Positions 16,829-25,373 of a stretch of DNA of 64,000 nt are shown here, one piece after another. Under the pieces are notes generated by a model. It made no database searches. It was not told where the DNA came from and saw only the letters and a list, made by a program, of their open reading frames with translations. The position numbers and the translations under genes were made by a program. Numbering within the stretch: position 1 is the stretch's first letter; each line of letters begins with the position of its first letter. The DNA is from Palsa-1033 sp963735455 (GTDB lineage Bacteria; Chloroflexota; Limnocylindria; Limnocylindrales; CSP1-4): the NCBI GenBank assembly GCA_963735455.1, contig CAVTKZ010000002.1, positions 682,001 through 746,000 of the forward strand. Reading direction: 5' to 3'.

Positions 16829-17365
16829 ATGTCGCGCCTGGCCTTCATGACATTCGGAGTCCTGCGCGAGCCGTGGGGCTCGCCGGGCGTCGCCGAGTTC
16901 GAGGCTCGGCTTGATCGCGTCTTCGCCGCCGCCGACCTGGCGCCCGGAATGATCGCCCGCGACGATACGGAGATCACGGACTGGACGATGGCCGACGACG
17001 ACCCGCGCTGGGGTCCTTGGGGCCAGTATCGCCTCGCCCAGGTTTATCCGGACGATCGCTCCGACCTGGCGACGACGCGCGAAGCCGTGACCCTCTCGAT
17101 CTGGCGCGACCTCGAGTCCGTGTTCACCTTCGCGTACTCCGGCCCGCACTTGGAGGCGCTTCACAAACGGGGCGAGTGGTTCGAGGCCCGCCGCTGGCCT
17201 ACCTACGTCGGGTGGTGGATCGCCGACCATGAGCTACCCACCTGGGCCGACGCGGTTGCCCGCCTCGACCGGCTCCACGCGAATGGGCCAGGACCTGACG
17301 CCTTCGACTTCCATCACCCGTTCGACGCCGCGGGTAACCCGGCGGTGAGACCGCACGCACGTTGA
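16829..17365 (+). CDS. DUF3291 domain-containing protein
   Basis: A 178-residue soluble protein with the DUF3291 pattern: N-terminal LAFMTFGVLREPWGSPGV, central LSIWRDLESVFTFAYSGPH and C-terminal HLEALHKRGEWFEARRWPTY followed by VGWWI. The fold is ferredoxin-like, related to antibiotic-biosynthesis monooxygenases; no reaction is established. Start ATG 16829 has GAGGGG 5-6 nt upstream (TTG 16826 is the alternative). It lies next to other small alpha+beta-fold enzymes (SnoaL-like, RibD-like), suggesting an accessory detoxification or secondary-metabolism block. Confidence 0.85.
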   Translation: MSRLAFMTFGVLREPWGSPGVAEFEARLDRVFAAADLAPGMIARDDTEITDWTMADDDPRWGPWGQYRLAQVYPDDRSDLATTREAVTLSIWRDLESVFTFAYSGPHLEALHKRGEWFEARRWPTYVGWWIADHELPTWADAVARLDRLHANGPGPDAFDFHHPFDAAGNPAVRPHAR

Positions 17366-17632
17366 GACGGAGCTGGCTGGCGGGCCACATCAGGCAAACC
17401 GGTCCGGCAGGTCTTGCGACGACCACACCGGGATCGCCAAGTGCTGCATCCGCCGACGAGCCACGGTCGGGGATTGGCCGGCGAGGAAGCGTGGGCCCGA
17501 CAGGATTTGGGCGCCGCCATGAGCCCGACGTCGCCGTCGAAGTCGTGATTGATCGTTGGCGTACCCTGAATCGCGGCGGTGAACGCGCACTCCCGAACAG
17601 GCCACCCTGCGCCCGCCGAGACGGAGGAAGAA

Positions 17633-18010
17633 ATGCCGGCGCAAGAGAATGCAGCGGTCGCTCGCGAACTCACCGAGGCTTTTGAACGGATGGACATGGC
17701 GCGGGTGGATGCTTTGATGGCCGATGACGTGATCTGGCACGAGATCGGACGGGCAGAGCCACGAAGGGGCAAAGAGGCCCTTCGGGCGGTCGCACCGGGC
17801 GGTGGGATCGACTACGAGATCACTGGAAGGTTGCATGACATCGTGGCCAGCGACGACCATGCCATCGCCCTGCTCGACGTCACCGCCACTCGTGCCGGCA
17901 AGACCCTGACCTACCGGACCGCCGAGATCTACCACATCCGGGATGGCAAGATCACCGAACGTTGGGCATTCTCGGACGACACGGCGGCGATCACCGCGTT
18001 CTTCGCCTGA
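17633..18010 (+). CDS. SnoaL-like / NTF2-fold protein
   Basis: A 125-residue cone-shaped NTF2-superfamily protein: LTEAFERMDMARVDALMADD, VIWHEIGRAEPRRGKEAL, and EIYHIRDGKITERWAFSDD near the end. ATG 17633 follows GGAGGAAG by 4 nt. Members include isomerases, cyclases and hydrolases as well as non-catalytic binders, so the function is open. A possible -10 (TACCCT) lies near 17555. The gap 17366-17550 shows no gene. The gene ends 62 bp before repeat copy A. Confidence 0.85.
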   Translation: MPAQENAAVARELTEAFERMDMARVDALMADDVIWHEIGRAEPRRGKEALRAVAPGGGIDYEITGRLHDIVASDDHAIALLDVTATRAGKTLTYRTAEIYHIRDGKITERWAFSDDTAAITAFFA

Positions 18011-18072
18011 AACGACGGCCGACGCTTGGGGCAGCGTCGTCGGTCGATCAAAGGCTGAAACCGCAGGGAGAA

Positions 18073-18277
18073 TGGCTGGCGAGGAAGGATTCGAACCTTC
18101 GATCTCCTGATCCAGAGATACACGATCGGAATCGTGCTCGCCGGCCAATGCCTGTGCTCAGACCGACAGCTCCACGCCGTCTGAATTGGGGAGTGTCAGG
18201 CGAACACTCCTGGGAGAGTTTTACGAAGTCGCCAGACCTCCAAAGAATCAGGCGAGCTCGTCAGCGCTCGATCGATT
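18073..18277 (-). repeat. tRNA-Gln-derived 205-bp repeat, copy A
   Basis: Positions 18073-18117 are identical (45 nt, minus strand) to the 3' half of the intact tRNA-Gln at 25374, including T-arm, acceptor strand and CCA. The 5' half is replaced by a different sequence that still folds: 18073-18147 can form a cloverleaf with one mismatch in the closing stem. The following ~130 bp, to 18277, are nearly identical to copy B (about five differences, one of them a one-base indel) and contain the 7-bp hairpin GGAGTGT/ACACTCC. It is either the remote attachment site (attR with its arm) of an integrated element or a tRNA-like RNA gene. Confidence 0.85.
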
Positions 18278-18499
18278 TACGGGTCGTGGACGATGCCCTG
18301 CCGAACTCGCCGCGCGATGAACCCCAGGTGGGGTCGACGTGAAGAGGTCGCTTCCGCCTTTCGATATGTCGCGGTCGGGCGCAAGCGCAACGCTCGAGTC
18401 CGCACCGAATCACAGGCGTCCTGAGGGGCTGCGAGGCTCAGGGCGCGATCGATCGAGTCAGAGCCTGTGCATGCGCATCGCACCATTGACGGCCTGATC

Positions 18500-18538
18500 A
18501 TTAGCATGCTATCGTTGCCAGATAGATAGCTTGCTAAT
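18500..18538. promoter_or_regulatory. Inverted-repeat operator upstream of the nitroreductase-marR pair
   Basis: ATTAGCATGCTATC (18500-18513) and GATAGATAGCTTGCTAAT (18521-18538) form a near-perfect inverted repeat around a 7-nt centre. The repeat is AT-rich for this genome and ends 16 bp before the nitroreductase start. The second gene encodes a MarR repressor, so this is probably its operator. Confidence 0.65.
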
Positions 18539-18554
18539 GAAAGGGAGGCCAGCG

Positions 18555-19022
18555 ATGACGCTCAGCGGACTACCGACTCATCCCACAACGGAGCTTCGTG
18601 AGATGGCAGAGCCGGCGCCCAAGCCGCGATTTGGCGGAGTCTTGTGGCGCATCAGCCGCTTGACCCGCCCGGCCATGCTGCCTCTCGCGGGGAAGCGCTG
18701 GAATCCAATCTTCGCGGTCGTCGAGCATCGCGGCCGAAAGACTGGCCGCGTCTACCGCACGCCGGTCGCCGCTCGACGCAGCGGTGACGGATTCATCATC
18801 GCCCTCGCCTTCGGCGCCCAGGTCGACTGGTACCGGAATCTGGTCGCCGTGGGCGGCGGGACCATCCGCTGGCGCGGCACTGCGTACTCCGTGACGGCGC
18901 CGGAGTGGGTCGACGCGGCGACCGTCCTCCCGGGCTTCGATCCCGTGCAGCGACGACTGCTCCAGATCGCGGGCATCGACGGCTACGTCCAGGTGCGCGA
19001 CGTCGAGTCCTCTCACGCGTGA
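18555..19022 (+). CDS. Nitroreductase/deazaflavin (F420)-dependent oxidoreductase
   Basis: A 155-residue split-beta-barrel protein of the Ddn/nitroreductase-F420 family: FAVVEHRGRKTGRVYRTPVA and the following FIIALAFGAQVDWYRNLVAV are diagnostic. It would bind deazaflavin F420 (or FMN/heme in some subgroups) and reduce a small substrate. Start ATG 18555 has GGGAGG 6 nt upstream; ATG 18537 lies inside the operator and is less likely. The stop overlaps the marR start (GTGA), so the pair is translationally coupled and probably induced by the MarR ligand. Confidence 0.9.
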   Translation: MTLSGLPTHPTTELREMAEPAPKPRFGGVLWRISRLTRPAMLPLAGKRWNPIFAVVEHRGRKTGRVYRTPVAARRSGDGFIIALAFGAQVDWYRNLVAVGGGTIRWRGTAYSVTAPEWVDAATVLPGFDPVQRRLLQIAGIDGYVQVRDVESSHA

Positions 19023-19531
19023 GCGAGTGGTCGGTTCGGACTCAGGCCGAGACGCAGGGGCGGGGAAACGGCGACGCCTCAGGTGACACCGCCACTGGGG
19101 AGTTCGTGATCGAGGACAGCCTCGGCTATCTCGTCAATCGGGTCGCCCGTTCGATCGCCCATCAACTCGCGGAGGAGATACGACCGGCGGGCGTGGCCAT
19201 CGGTCAATGGTCCGTGCTGATGTTCTTGTGGGCGCGGGAAGGCATGAGCCAGGCCGACCTGTCTCGGGTAGTCGCGATCGAGCCACCGACCATGGTCCGG
19301 ACCATCGATCGCATGGTCCGCGACGGACTCATCACCCGCACCGCCGATCCTGGCGACGGACGGATCAGTCGGATCCATCTCACCGACCGCGGTCGGTCGC
19401 TGCGTGATGAGCTCGTCCCGAAGGCTGTGGCGGTCAATGCCGCCACATTGGCACCCCTGACGCCAAGTGAGGGCCGGACGCTGCGGCGACTGCTCGTGAA
19501 ACTTCTGGAGGCGACTTCAACGAGGAGCTGA
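19019..19531 (+). CDS. MarR family transcriptional regulator
   Basis: A 170-residue winged-helix repressor: DSLGYLVNRVARSIAHQLAE dimerisation helix, GISQ-like MSQADLSRVVAIEPPTMVRT recognition helix, and wing DRMVRDGLITRTADPGDGRI. GTG 19019 overlaps the nitroreductase stop. It likely binds the inverted repeat at 18500-18538 and releases it when a phenolic or other small molecule binds. This is the standard MarR logic and not shown by the sequence itself. Confidence 0.93.
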   Translation: MSEWSVRTQAETQGRGNGDASGDTATGEFVIEDSLGYLVNRVARSIAHQLAEEIRPAGVAIGQWSVLMFLWAREGMSQADLSRVVAIEPPTMVRTIDRMVRDGLITRTADPGDGRISRIHLTDRGRSLRDELVPKAVAVNAATLAPLTPSEGRTLRRLLVKLLEATSTRS

Positions 19532-19646
19532 AAAGACCTCGGCCACGCGCTGCGCATGCCCAACGGATGTGTCTAAATGCGTTTGCTCCGGTGCCTCGGG
19601 AACGGGGACGTCAACCGCGTAGGGTGCGAAGGCTCGGAGGATGAGG

Positions 19647-20225
19647 ATGCGAAAGATCACGGCGAACGTGTACATGACCCTGGATGGCCGCGGCGCGTTT
19701 CCGGACTATCCGACGTCGGGTCCGCCCTCGACTGAGCCCAACCCGCTCTTTCGAAACATGTGGTTCAACCGGTTCGACGACGTCACGACGGTGGTGATGG
19801 GCAGGCGATCCTTTCTCGGGCACCAGCAGACGTGGAGCGAAAAGGCGCTCGAGCCGGGCGAGGCGGCTTGGCTCCTCGACTACCGACGGTACCTGGACCG
19901 CGTCGACAAGGTCTGCCTCTCGCACCGGCTCACGGCTACCGACTGGGAGAACTCGCGGATCCTGAGCGGGGATCTCGCTGAGATCCTGGCCAAGCTGAAG
20001 GCGGAGGACGGCGGGAACATCATCCTCGAAGGGGGTCCCGCGGTGGTCAGGGAATGCCTCCGCCGCAATCTGGCCGACGACTACTGGTTCTTCGTCATGC
20101 CCGTCGTCTACGGGAAGGGTCCTCGGTACTGGGGCCTGATGGACGTTCAGACCACGCTGAGTCTGGTCGAGACGAAGCCGGGCAAGAACAAGGAGATCCT
20201 CCTTCACTACGAGGCGGTCCGGTAG
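19647..20225 (+). CDS. Dihydrofolate reductase/RibD C-terminal family protein
   Basis: A 192-residue NADPH-dependent reductase fold: start KITANVYMTLDGRGAFPDYP, VVMGRRSFLGHQQTW, and EDGGNIILEGGPAVVREC, ending with YGKGPRYWGL. The family (RibD_C) includes pyrimidine reductases and many stand-alone proteins of unknown substrate. ATG 19647 is preferred over 19641 because GGAGG lies 6 nt before it. It is the last gene between repeat copies A and B. Confidence 0.88.
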   Translation: MRKITANVYMTLDGRGAFPDYPTSGPPSTEPNPLFRNMWFNRFDDVTTVVMGRRSFLGHQQTWSEKALEPGEAAWLLDYRRYLDRVDKVCLSHRLTATDWENSRILSGDLAEILAKLKAEDGGNIILEGGPAVVRECLRRNLADDYWFFVMPVVYGKGPRYWGLMDVQTTLSLVETKPGKNKEILLHYEAVR

Positions 20226-20345
20226 GACCTGCCCGGGGGAGGCGATCAGCATCTTCTGCCTCGTCCCGCATTCAGCGATTGAGCTCCTGAGGGTAGACGA
20301 AGGCAGCCACAGCCCTTGGTCAGGTCGGACCGAAAACTCAGTCTG

Positions 20346-20550
20346 TTGGCTGGCGAGGAAGGATTCGAACCTTCGATCTCCTGATCCAGAGATACACGAT
20401 CGGAATCGTGCTCGCCAGCCAATGCCTGTGCTCAGACCGACAGCTCCACGCCGTCTGAATTGGGGAGTGTCAGGCGAACACTCCTGGGAGAGTTTTACGA
20501 AGTCGCCAGATCTCCAAAGAATCAGCAAGCTCGTCAGCGCTCGATCGATT
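20346..20550 (-). repeat. tRNA-Gln-derived 205-bp repeat, copy B (perfect cloverleaf)
   Basis: The same element as copy A. Positions 20346-20422 fold as a perfect cloverleaf: closing stem TTGGCTGGCGAG/CTCGCCAGCCAA (12 bp, including the CCA tail), hairpins GAAGG/CCTTC, ATCTC/GAGAT and CACGAT/ATCGTG, with only single unpaired bases between arms. The shared tRNA 3' block is 20347-20391. The arm to 20550 matches copy A and ends CGATCGATT. The C/T change relative to copy A restores the closing-stem pair. No other gene is seen in 20226-20663. Confidence 0.85.
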
Positions 20551-20663
20551 CTACACGCCACTGAATGTTGCAAGACTCGGGTACCACGCAGAGGACGGCA
20601 AGACGAGTAGCAGGCCGAGAGGTCACCGGACGGTCGGTGCGAGAGTCTCCGCGACAGGAACAG

Positions 20664-21101
20664 TCACTCGCTGGTCTTGCCCGCCGGCGAAATCGGCAAC
20701 AAACCGAGCTGGCGCATGAGGGTGAACTGATCACGCACGCTCCAATGCTCAGCGCCCTTTCCATCTCGGAAGCGGACGATGTGGACGTAGTCGTAGTGGA
20801 CCTCACGGCCCGTCGGTGGGATGCCCATCAACTCGCCGGTGTGCCGGGCGTGATGCGTGGTGTGGATGACCACCATGTCGCCTTCGCGAATGATCTGATG
20901 GACCTCCCAGCGTTGGTCGGAGAAGGCGCGTCCCAGCATCAGCATCGTCTGCTTGACGCCCTCGAAGCCCTCAGCCTCGCCGGGCCGTCGACCGTGCTGG
21001 ATCACGTCCGCGGCGATCACTTCGGCTAGTCCCGCGACGTCGCAAGCTGGAAAGATCTCCTCATATGTCCGACGGGCCGTTGCCTTCAGGTCGTAGGTCA
21101 T
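20664..21101 (-). CDS. SnoaL-like ester cyclase family protein
   Basis: A 145-residue NTF2-fold protein of the ester-cyclase/SnoaL polyketide-cyclase group: ADVIQHGRRPGEAEGFEGVK, HHARHTGELMGIPPTGREVH, VHIVRFRDGKGAEHWSVRDQ. In this family the fold binds flat organic substrates; most members are uncharacterised. ATG 21101 follows GGAGG by 8 nt. The last turn (TLMRQLGLLP) is the usual C-terminal helix. The relic at 16555 and the paralogue at 21997 show local amplification. Confidence 0.88.
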   Translation of the reverse strand: MTYDLKATARRTYEEIFPACDVAGLAEVIAADVIQHGRRPGEAEGFEGVKQTMLMLGRAFSDQRWEVHQIIREGDMVVIHTTHHARHTGELMGIPPTGREVHYDYVHIVRFRDGKGAEHWSVRDQFTLMRQLGLLPISPAGKTSE

Positions 21102-21202
21102 TGCGCGGTCCTCCATCGCTGTTGATGCGTCTCCGATGATCGGCCGGAATACCTCCGCGATTGGTCGGCGAGTGAAACCAAATCCCTGCGCTGTGGCCCC
21201 GT

Positions 21203-22000
21203 TCACCCCTCCCTCGTTGGACGCGCCTGGGGCACCTCGCGGCCGAATCCGTCGGGTCGAGGGCTCGGAAAGAGCGGGCGGACGGATGCGCGCCCGCGGC
21301 GCATGTTGCCAGCGACGAGTCGAAGCTGGACCCCGAGCATGGCCACGAAGATGGCAGCGGCGAGTAGGAGACTCGGGGTGACTTCGATGGAGAACAACCC
21401 GGCTGCTGCGATGGCGGCGATCGCGGCCGCCACGACGCCGTTCAGGACGTTGACGACGAATGGCGTTGCCGAGAGCACGTGGAGGCCACGCGGGTTGTTC
21501 GGTGGGATCGCCATTGTGATCGCAATGCCGGGTGGGTCGTCGTGCGTGCCCATGACGAAGTACGGTTCGAGCTCGGGTACCAGCTCCACGTAGGCACCCC
21601 GGATTCGATTCATCCCGATGACCGTCATCGCATCGTGATAGTTGACGGCGCTCATGCGGACGAACGTCGCGATGCCGACGAAGAGGACAACCGGCAGAAT
21701 CACAAGAGCAAAGACGGTGAAGAGGTGGCCCAGCGAGCTGATGCCAGCGACGAGCCCGAGCGCCACCATCGCGCCCGAGAGGGTCGACAAGTACATCGCC
21801 GCGCGACTGAAGGACTCGTTCCAGGCGAGCCCCCGCGAGGCCAACAATGACCAGTGCTCGGTCGTCAGGACCTGCATCCGAAGTGCCGTCGGGTGGGGAG
21901 CGGCCGCGAAGCCAGGGCTCGGCATGTTCTCGGGTGCACGCTCGGACGGAACACCGGTGGAGAGCAACCGTGGCTCGGCGATTCGATCCGGCACGGTCAT
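21203..22000 (-). CDS. Conserved four-helix membrane protein, function unknown
   Basis: A 265-residue protein with two pairs of membrane segments (about residues 67-115 and 185-225) separated by a soluble loop containing DAMTVIGMNRIRGAYVELVP. The N-terminal approach TEHWSLLASRGLAWNESFSR is a pattern I associate with a widespread unnamed actinobacterial/chloroflexal membrane family. No catalytic motif is visible. ATG 22000 overlaps the stop of the SnoaL-like gene by 4 bp, so it is co-transcribed with that gene. Confidence 0.75.
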   Translation of the reverse strand: MTVPDRIAEPRLLSTGVPSERAPENMPSPGFAAAPHPTALRMQVLTTEHWSLLASRGLAWNESFSRAAMYLSTLSGAMVALGLVAGISSLGHLFTVFALVILPVVLFVGIATFVRMSAVNYHDAMTVIGMNRIRGAYVELVPELEPYFVMGTHDDPPGIAITMAIPPNNPRGLHVLSATPFVVNVLNGVVAAAIAAIAAAGLFSIEVTPSLLLAAAIFVAMLGVQLRLVAGNMRRGRASVRPLFPSPRPDGFGREVPQARPTREG

Positions 22001-22518
22001 CCTCTCGACGGTCGCCCGGCCGCATCAGGGGCTTCGCCTGCGCCACGCTCCCGTGCCCCCGGACCTCCCGGCGCCGCGATCACGCCGAGTTGAAGCATGG
22101 CTGTGAGATCGTCCCGAGTCGCCCAGTGCTCGGCAAGACGCCCATCGTCGATTCGGAACCAGTGCGTCTGCTCGGCGCTGAAGAAGCGTCCGGTGGGCGG
22201 CAACACGCCATTCAGGCGCCCACGATTCGTCCCTTCGCTCAGCACCCTTGCCACGACGGTGCAGCCCTCGCAGGCTAACGCCACAGTCGTCATTCGAAGA
22301 TCGGGAAACTGCGCGAGCAGCCACTCCGCGACCTCGCGCAGATGCCTGGGCCCATTCACCGCCCCGGGCTCGACCCGTCCGAACGGCGCGATGGCGTGCT
22401 CCACATAGGCTCCAGCAGCGATATCAATGCACACCTCGAAGTCGCGCTCGTTGAAGACGTTGATCCAGCGCCGAACCAGTTCGGCAGCCCGGGAACTCTG
22501 GTCGGTCATCTCGTTCAT
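21997..22518 (-). CDS. SnoaL-like ester cyclase family protein
   Basis: A 173-residue NTF2-fold protein: LVRRWINVFNERDFEVCIDI, GPRHLREVAEWLLAQFPDLR, VLPPTGRFFSAEQTHWFRID, and DGRLAEHWATRDDLTAMLQLG. A ~25-residue Gly/Ala/Arg tail follows the fold. It is a second member of the same family within 1.5 kb. ATG 22518 is chosen as the first start after the LuxR gene; there is no strong Shine-Dalgarno. It overlaps the membrane-protein gene, forming a two-gene unit downstream of the LuxR regulator. Confidence 0.85.
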   Translation of the reverse strand: MNEMTDQSSRAAELVRRWINVFNERDFEVCIDIAAGAYVEHAIAPFGRVEPGAVNGPRHLREVAEWLLAQFPDLRMTTVALACEGCTVVARVLSEGTNRGRLNGVLPPTGRFFSAEQTHWFRIDDGRLAEHWATRDDLTAMLQLGVIAAPGGPGARERGAGEAPDAAGRPSRG

Positions 22519-22589
22519 GGCGCCAGACCCTACCCGAGCGGCGCCGCCCTGCCATCGTCGAATCCACGGAGGGGATACTGGAATCGCGC

Positions 22590-24311
22590 CTACGTACCGC
22601 CCGGTCGGCCCGTAGGTCTTTCGAACGAACCGGCTTCCGCGGCGGCCCAGGCTGCGATCTGGGCGCGTGAGTGGAAGCCGAGTTTGGTGAGAAGGTTCTG
22701 GACGTGGGTCTCGACAGTTCGCTCCGATAGGCCGAGCGATTCGGCAATCCAGCGGTTCGAGGACCCGGTTGCGACGAGGCGGGCGATCTCGCGCTGACGG
22801 TCCGTGAGTCTCGGCCGGTCGGCGAGGTGGTCGGCGAGCGTCAGGGCGCGACCGAGTAGTGCTCGCATTCCGAGCGTGCGGGCAGTCACGGCAGCCATGC
22901 CTGCCGCCTTGCGGGCGGCGTCGCGGTCGGCATGCGAGCCTCGCAGGACCAGGGTCTCGGCCAGCGCGAGGCGGCTCCGAGCCAGCCAAGGGCCGAAATC
23001 GCCGCGAGCGCAAAGGTCGATGGCGGCTCGTGCGTGAGCGAGGGCTTCGTCATGAAGACCGAGCAAACCCTCGATGCGCGCGAGGAAGTAGGCGACGGGG
23101 CCGACCGCGCCGAGCGCGCTGGCGATCATGGCGCCGTCGAACGGCGCGAGGCGACGACCCAGATCCGAAGCGACGCGCAGATCACCGAACGCGACGGCCA
23201 GCTCTGCGCCTGCCGTCAGCGTTGGCAAGCCACGGCGGTCCAGCGGGACATCACTCAAGCGCGGCCCGATGGCTTCGAACGATGCCCGTGCGCGTGTCCA
23301 GTCGCCCATTTCGAGGTCGTAGCGTCCGACCATCGCGGCCGCGATCGCGTGGCCTCCGACCGTCAGGCCGCGCGCGACGTCGATCTCGGGCGGCTCGATG
23401 CCGCGGTCGGTGGAGATAAGCATCAGCTGGGCGATGAATAGCGGCTCTGTCTGCGGCCGCTGCTCTGGCGGCAGGATGGACCGGGCTTCTCGAGCGAGCC
23501 GCTCGGCGTCGGTCAGCCTGCCGACCGCCTGGGCCAAGCCCGCTTGCGCAAGACGGGCGTTCCAGCGCACGAGGGCGAGGCCGCTTCGTCCTCCAAGAAC
23601 CTCGAGAGTGTCGATCTCGTACCCGGCGCCCGCCGTATCTCCAAGCCGGAAGAGGGCGTCGATCCGCCAGTTGCGGGCCTGAAGCTCGACGTCAACGGAT
23701 CCGAGCGCTTCGGCCGCGCCGAGCATCCGCCCGCCCAGCTCGTAGAGCTCCTCGCCACGTCCGAGTCCAGCCATCGTCAGCTGCCGCGCGTTCAGTACAG
23801 CAGCTAGAGCACTCGCGTCACCGGCCGCCGAGGCAAGTGCAAGGGCACGGCCGACCTCGATATCGGCCTCGTCGAGTCGCCCTCGGTGGTGGAGAGCGAC
23901 GGCGAGTTGGGCGTGGAGCCGAGCCTGGAGGGCCGCTTCACTGTGATCGCTCAGGCTGAGCGCATCCCGGCACAGGCGCTCCACAGTCGGGGCAGTAGCC
24001 GGGTCGGGCACACCAACTGCTGTCAATGCCGCAGCCGCAAGTAGATCCGGTCGGCCCGCCAGCTTGGCTTGCTCCCCAGCGTCGAGTGCTGCCTGAGCAC
24101 TAGACCGGAATTCCCCCGCCCGGAACCGCGATGCGGACTCCTTCAGCAGCTCCTGGCAACGCCTCAGAGGGCCGGAGCCTGCATCGGCAGGAGTGACTGC
24201 GGTATTCACACGGATATCTTGTCCGGATTGGGGGTCGCTCGCCGGACACGAACCGCTCGTTCCAACTGACGGGGTGAGGCGAAGCCCGTACGACCGGCGC
24301 GAGGAGGTCAA
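22590..24311 (-). CDS. LuxR-type regulator with tetratricopeptide-like sensor region
   Basis: Up to 573 residues. The C-terminal ~65 residues are a LuxR/FixJ helix-turn-helix: LTDRQREIARLVATGSSNRW, then LGLSERTVETHVQNLLTKLG. The rest (~60-490) is made of helical Ala-rich repeats of TPR type, as in MalT-like regulators but without an obvious ATPase P-loop. The start is uncertain: ATG 24311 is the longest; GTG 24209 would remove a polar 34-residue leader. It likely controls the SnoaL/membrane genes just downstream on the same strand. Confidence 0.85.
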   Translation of the reverse strand: MTSSRRSYGLRLTPSVGTSGSCPASDPQSGQDIRVNTAVTPADAGSGPLRRCQELLKESASRFRAGEFRSSAQAALDAGEQAKLAGRPDLLAAAALTAVGVPDPATAPTVERLCRDALSLSDHSEAALQARLHAQLAVALHHRGRLDEADIEVGRALALASAAGDASALAAVLNARQLTMAGLGRGEELYELGGRMLGAAEALGSVDVELQARNWRIDALFRLGDTAGAGYEIDTLEVLGGRSGLALVRWNARLAQAGLAQAVGRLTDAERLAREARSILPPEQRPQTEPLFIAQLMLISTDRGIEPPEIDVARGLTVGGHAIAAAMVGRYDLEMGDWTRARASFEAIGPRLSDVPLDRRGLPTLTAGAELAVAFGDLRVASDLGRRLAPFDGAMIASALGAVGPVAYFLARIEGLLGLHDEALAHARAAIDLCARGDFGPWLARSRLALAETLVLRGSHADRDAARKAAGMAAVTARTLGMRALLGRALTLADHLADRPRLTDRQREIARLVATGSSNRWIAESLGLSERTVETHVQNLLTKLGFHSRAQIAAWAAAEAGSFERPTGRPGGT

Positions 24312-24466
24312 GGCCGACCGGACGATGCGAAGGTGTCACCGCGGGTAGGTAGCCCTATTCGGCAATCAGGGCCACAAGTCACTGACATCCGCGCGTCTCG
24401 GCCCTGGCGTTCGCGGAGGCACGCTGACCACACTGGTCATGAAGCACCTTCATCTACGGAGAAGAC

Positions 24467-25315
24467 ATGACCCCAAGGCTCAACCTTGCCGATCGATTGG
24501 CGCTCGCTGCGCTGCTCCTCGCCGCAGTCGCGGCGACCGCCGGGCTCCTGGTAACCGGCATCTACCGGGACAGCGTCGAGGGGATCAGGGAGGCACGGGC
24601 CGCGGACCTCGTAACGTTGATCGGGGCTGTGCCCGTCCTGGCGCTCGGGTTGTGGCGGGCGCGGTCAGGATCCATTGCAGGTCGGCTGATGGCTGTCGCC
24701 GCCCTCGGGTATCTCGCCTACTCCTACGCCATCTATGCGTTCTCCGTGGTGATCAATCCGCTGACGCCAGTCCACATCGCGATCCTCGGGCTCGCGACCT
24801 GGTCGCTCGTCCTAACCCTCTTCGGCCTCGACGACGCGACCGTCCGTCTCGGGTCCAGGATCGATCTGGGGCGTCGGACCGCGGGGGGCTTTCTGATCGC
24901 TGTCGCTGGCCTCTTCGCGATGCTCTGGCTCAGCCAGATCGCCGGCGCCATCACGAGCGGCCGCCTGCCGGGCGGTGTGTCCGACCTCGGCCTTCCGACG
25001 AACCCTGTCTATTCACTCGACCTCGCGTTCGCGCTCCCGCTCATGACGCTGGCCGGTGTCTGGTTGATCCGGCGAGACCGTCGTGGGCCGGGCGCCGCCG
25101 CGGCAGCCCTCGCCTTCCTGGCCATCCTCGGGCTATCGGTCCTGGCGATCTTTGCGTTTGACGCCGCGGCCGGCGTCGCGGTCGAAGCTGTGCCGATCGT
25201 GATCTTCGGCGTGGTCACCGCGACGGCCGCGATCCTCCTCGGCGTGGGCCTGACGCGTTCCGCCCGTGAGAGTCCCAACGGCAGGCCCGAATCTGGCTTG
25301 AGCGCGCCGGCATGA
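24467..25315 (+). CDS. Polytopic membrane protein, function unknown
   Basis: 282 residues with about eight hydrophobic segments (for example LALAALLLAAVAATAGLLV near the N-terminus). The connecting loops are short and no active-site motif is visible. ATG 24467 is supported by GGAGAAGAC directly upstream. A GACCA/TGGTC short palindrome lies ~30 bp further up. It is divergent from the LuxR gene and may be controlled by it. It is the last gene before tRNA-Gln. Confidence 0.7.
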   Translation: MTPRLNLADRLALAALLLAAVAATAGLLVTGIYRDSVEGIREARAADLVTLIGAVPVLALGLWRARSGSIAGRLMAVAALGYLAYSYAIYAFSVVINPLTPVHIAILGLATWSLVLTLFGLDDATVRLGSRIDLGRRTAGGFLIAVAGLFAMLWLSQIAGAITSGRLPGGVSDLGLPTNPVYSLDLAFALPLMTLAGVWLIRRDRRGPGAAAAALAFLAILGLSVLAIFAFDAAAGVAVEAVPIVIFGVVTATAAILLGVGLTRSARESPNGRPESGLSAPA

Positions 25316-25373
25316 TCCGGACCCTATCGGCGGCCGTGCTCTCATTCACGGCGTGATCCACATCATCGTGAGT

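Noticed and set aside
17962..18342. Plus-strand ORF across repeat A (and 20422-20610 across repeat B) with near-identical peptide
   Set aside because: The similarity comes from the DNA repeat and from translating tRNA sequence. No ribosome site, and the frames diverge right after the repeat.
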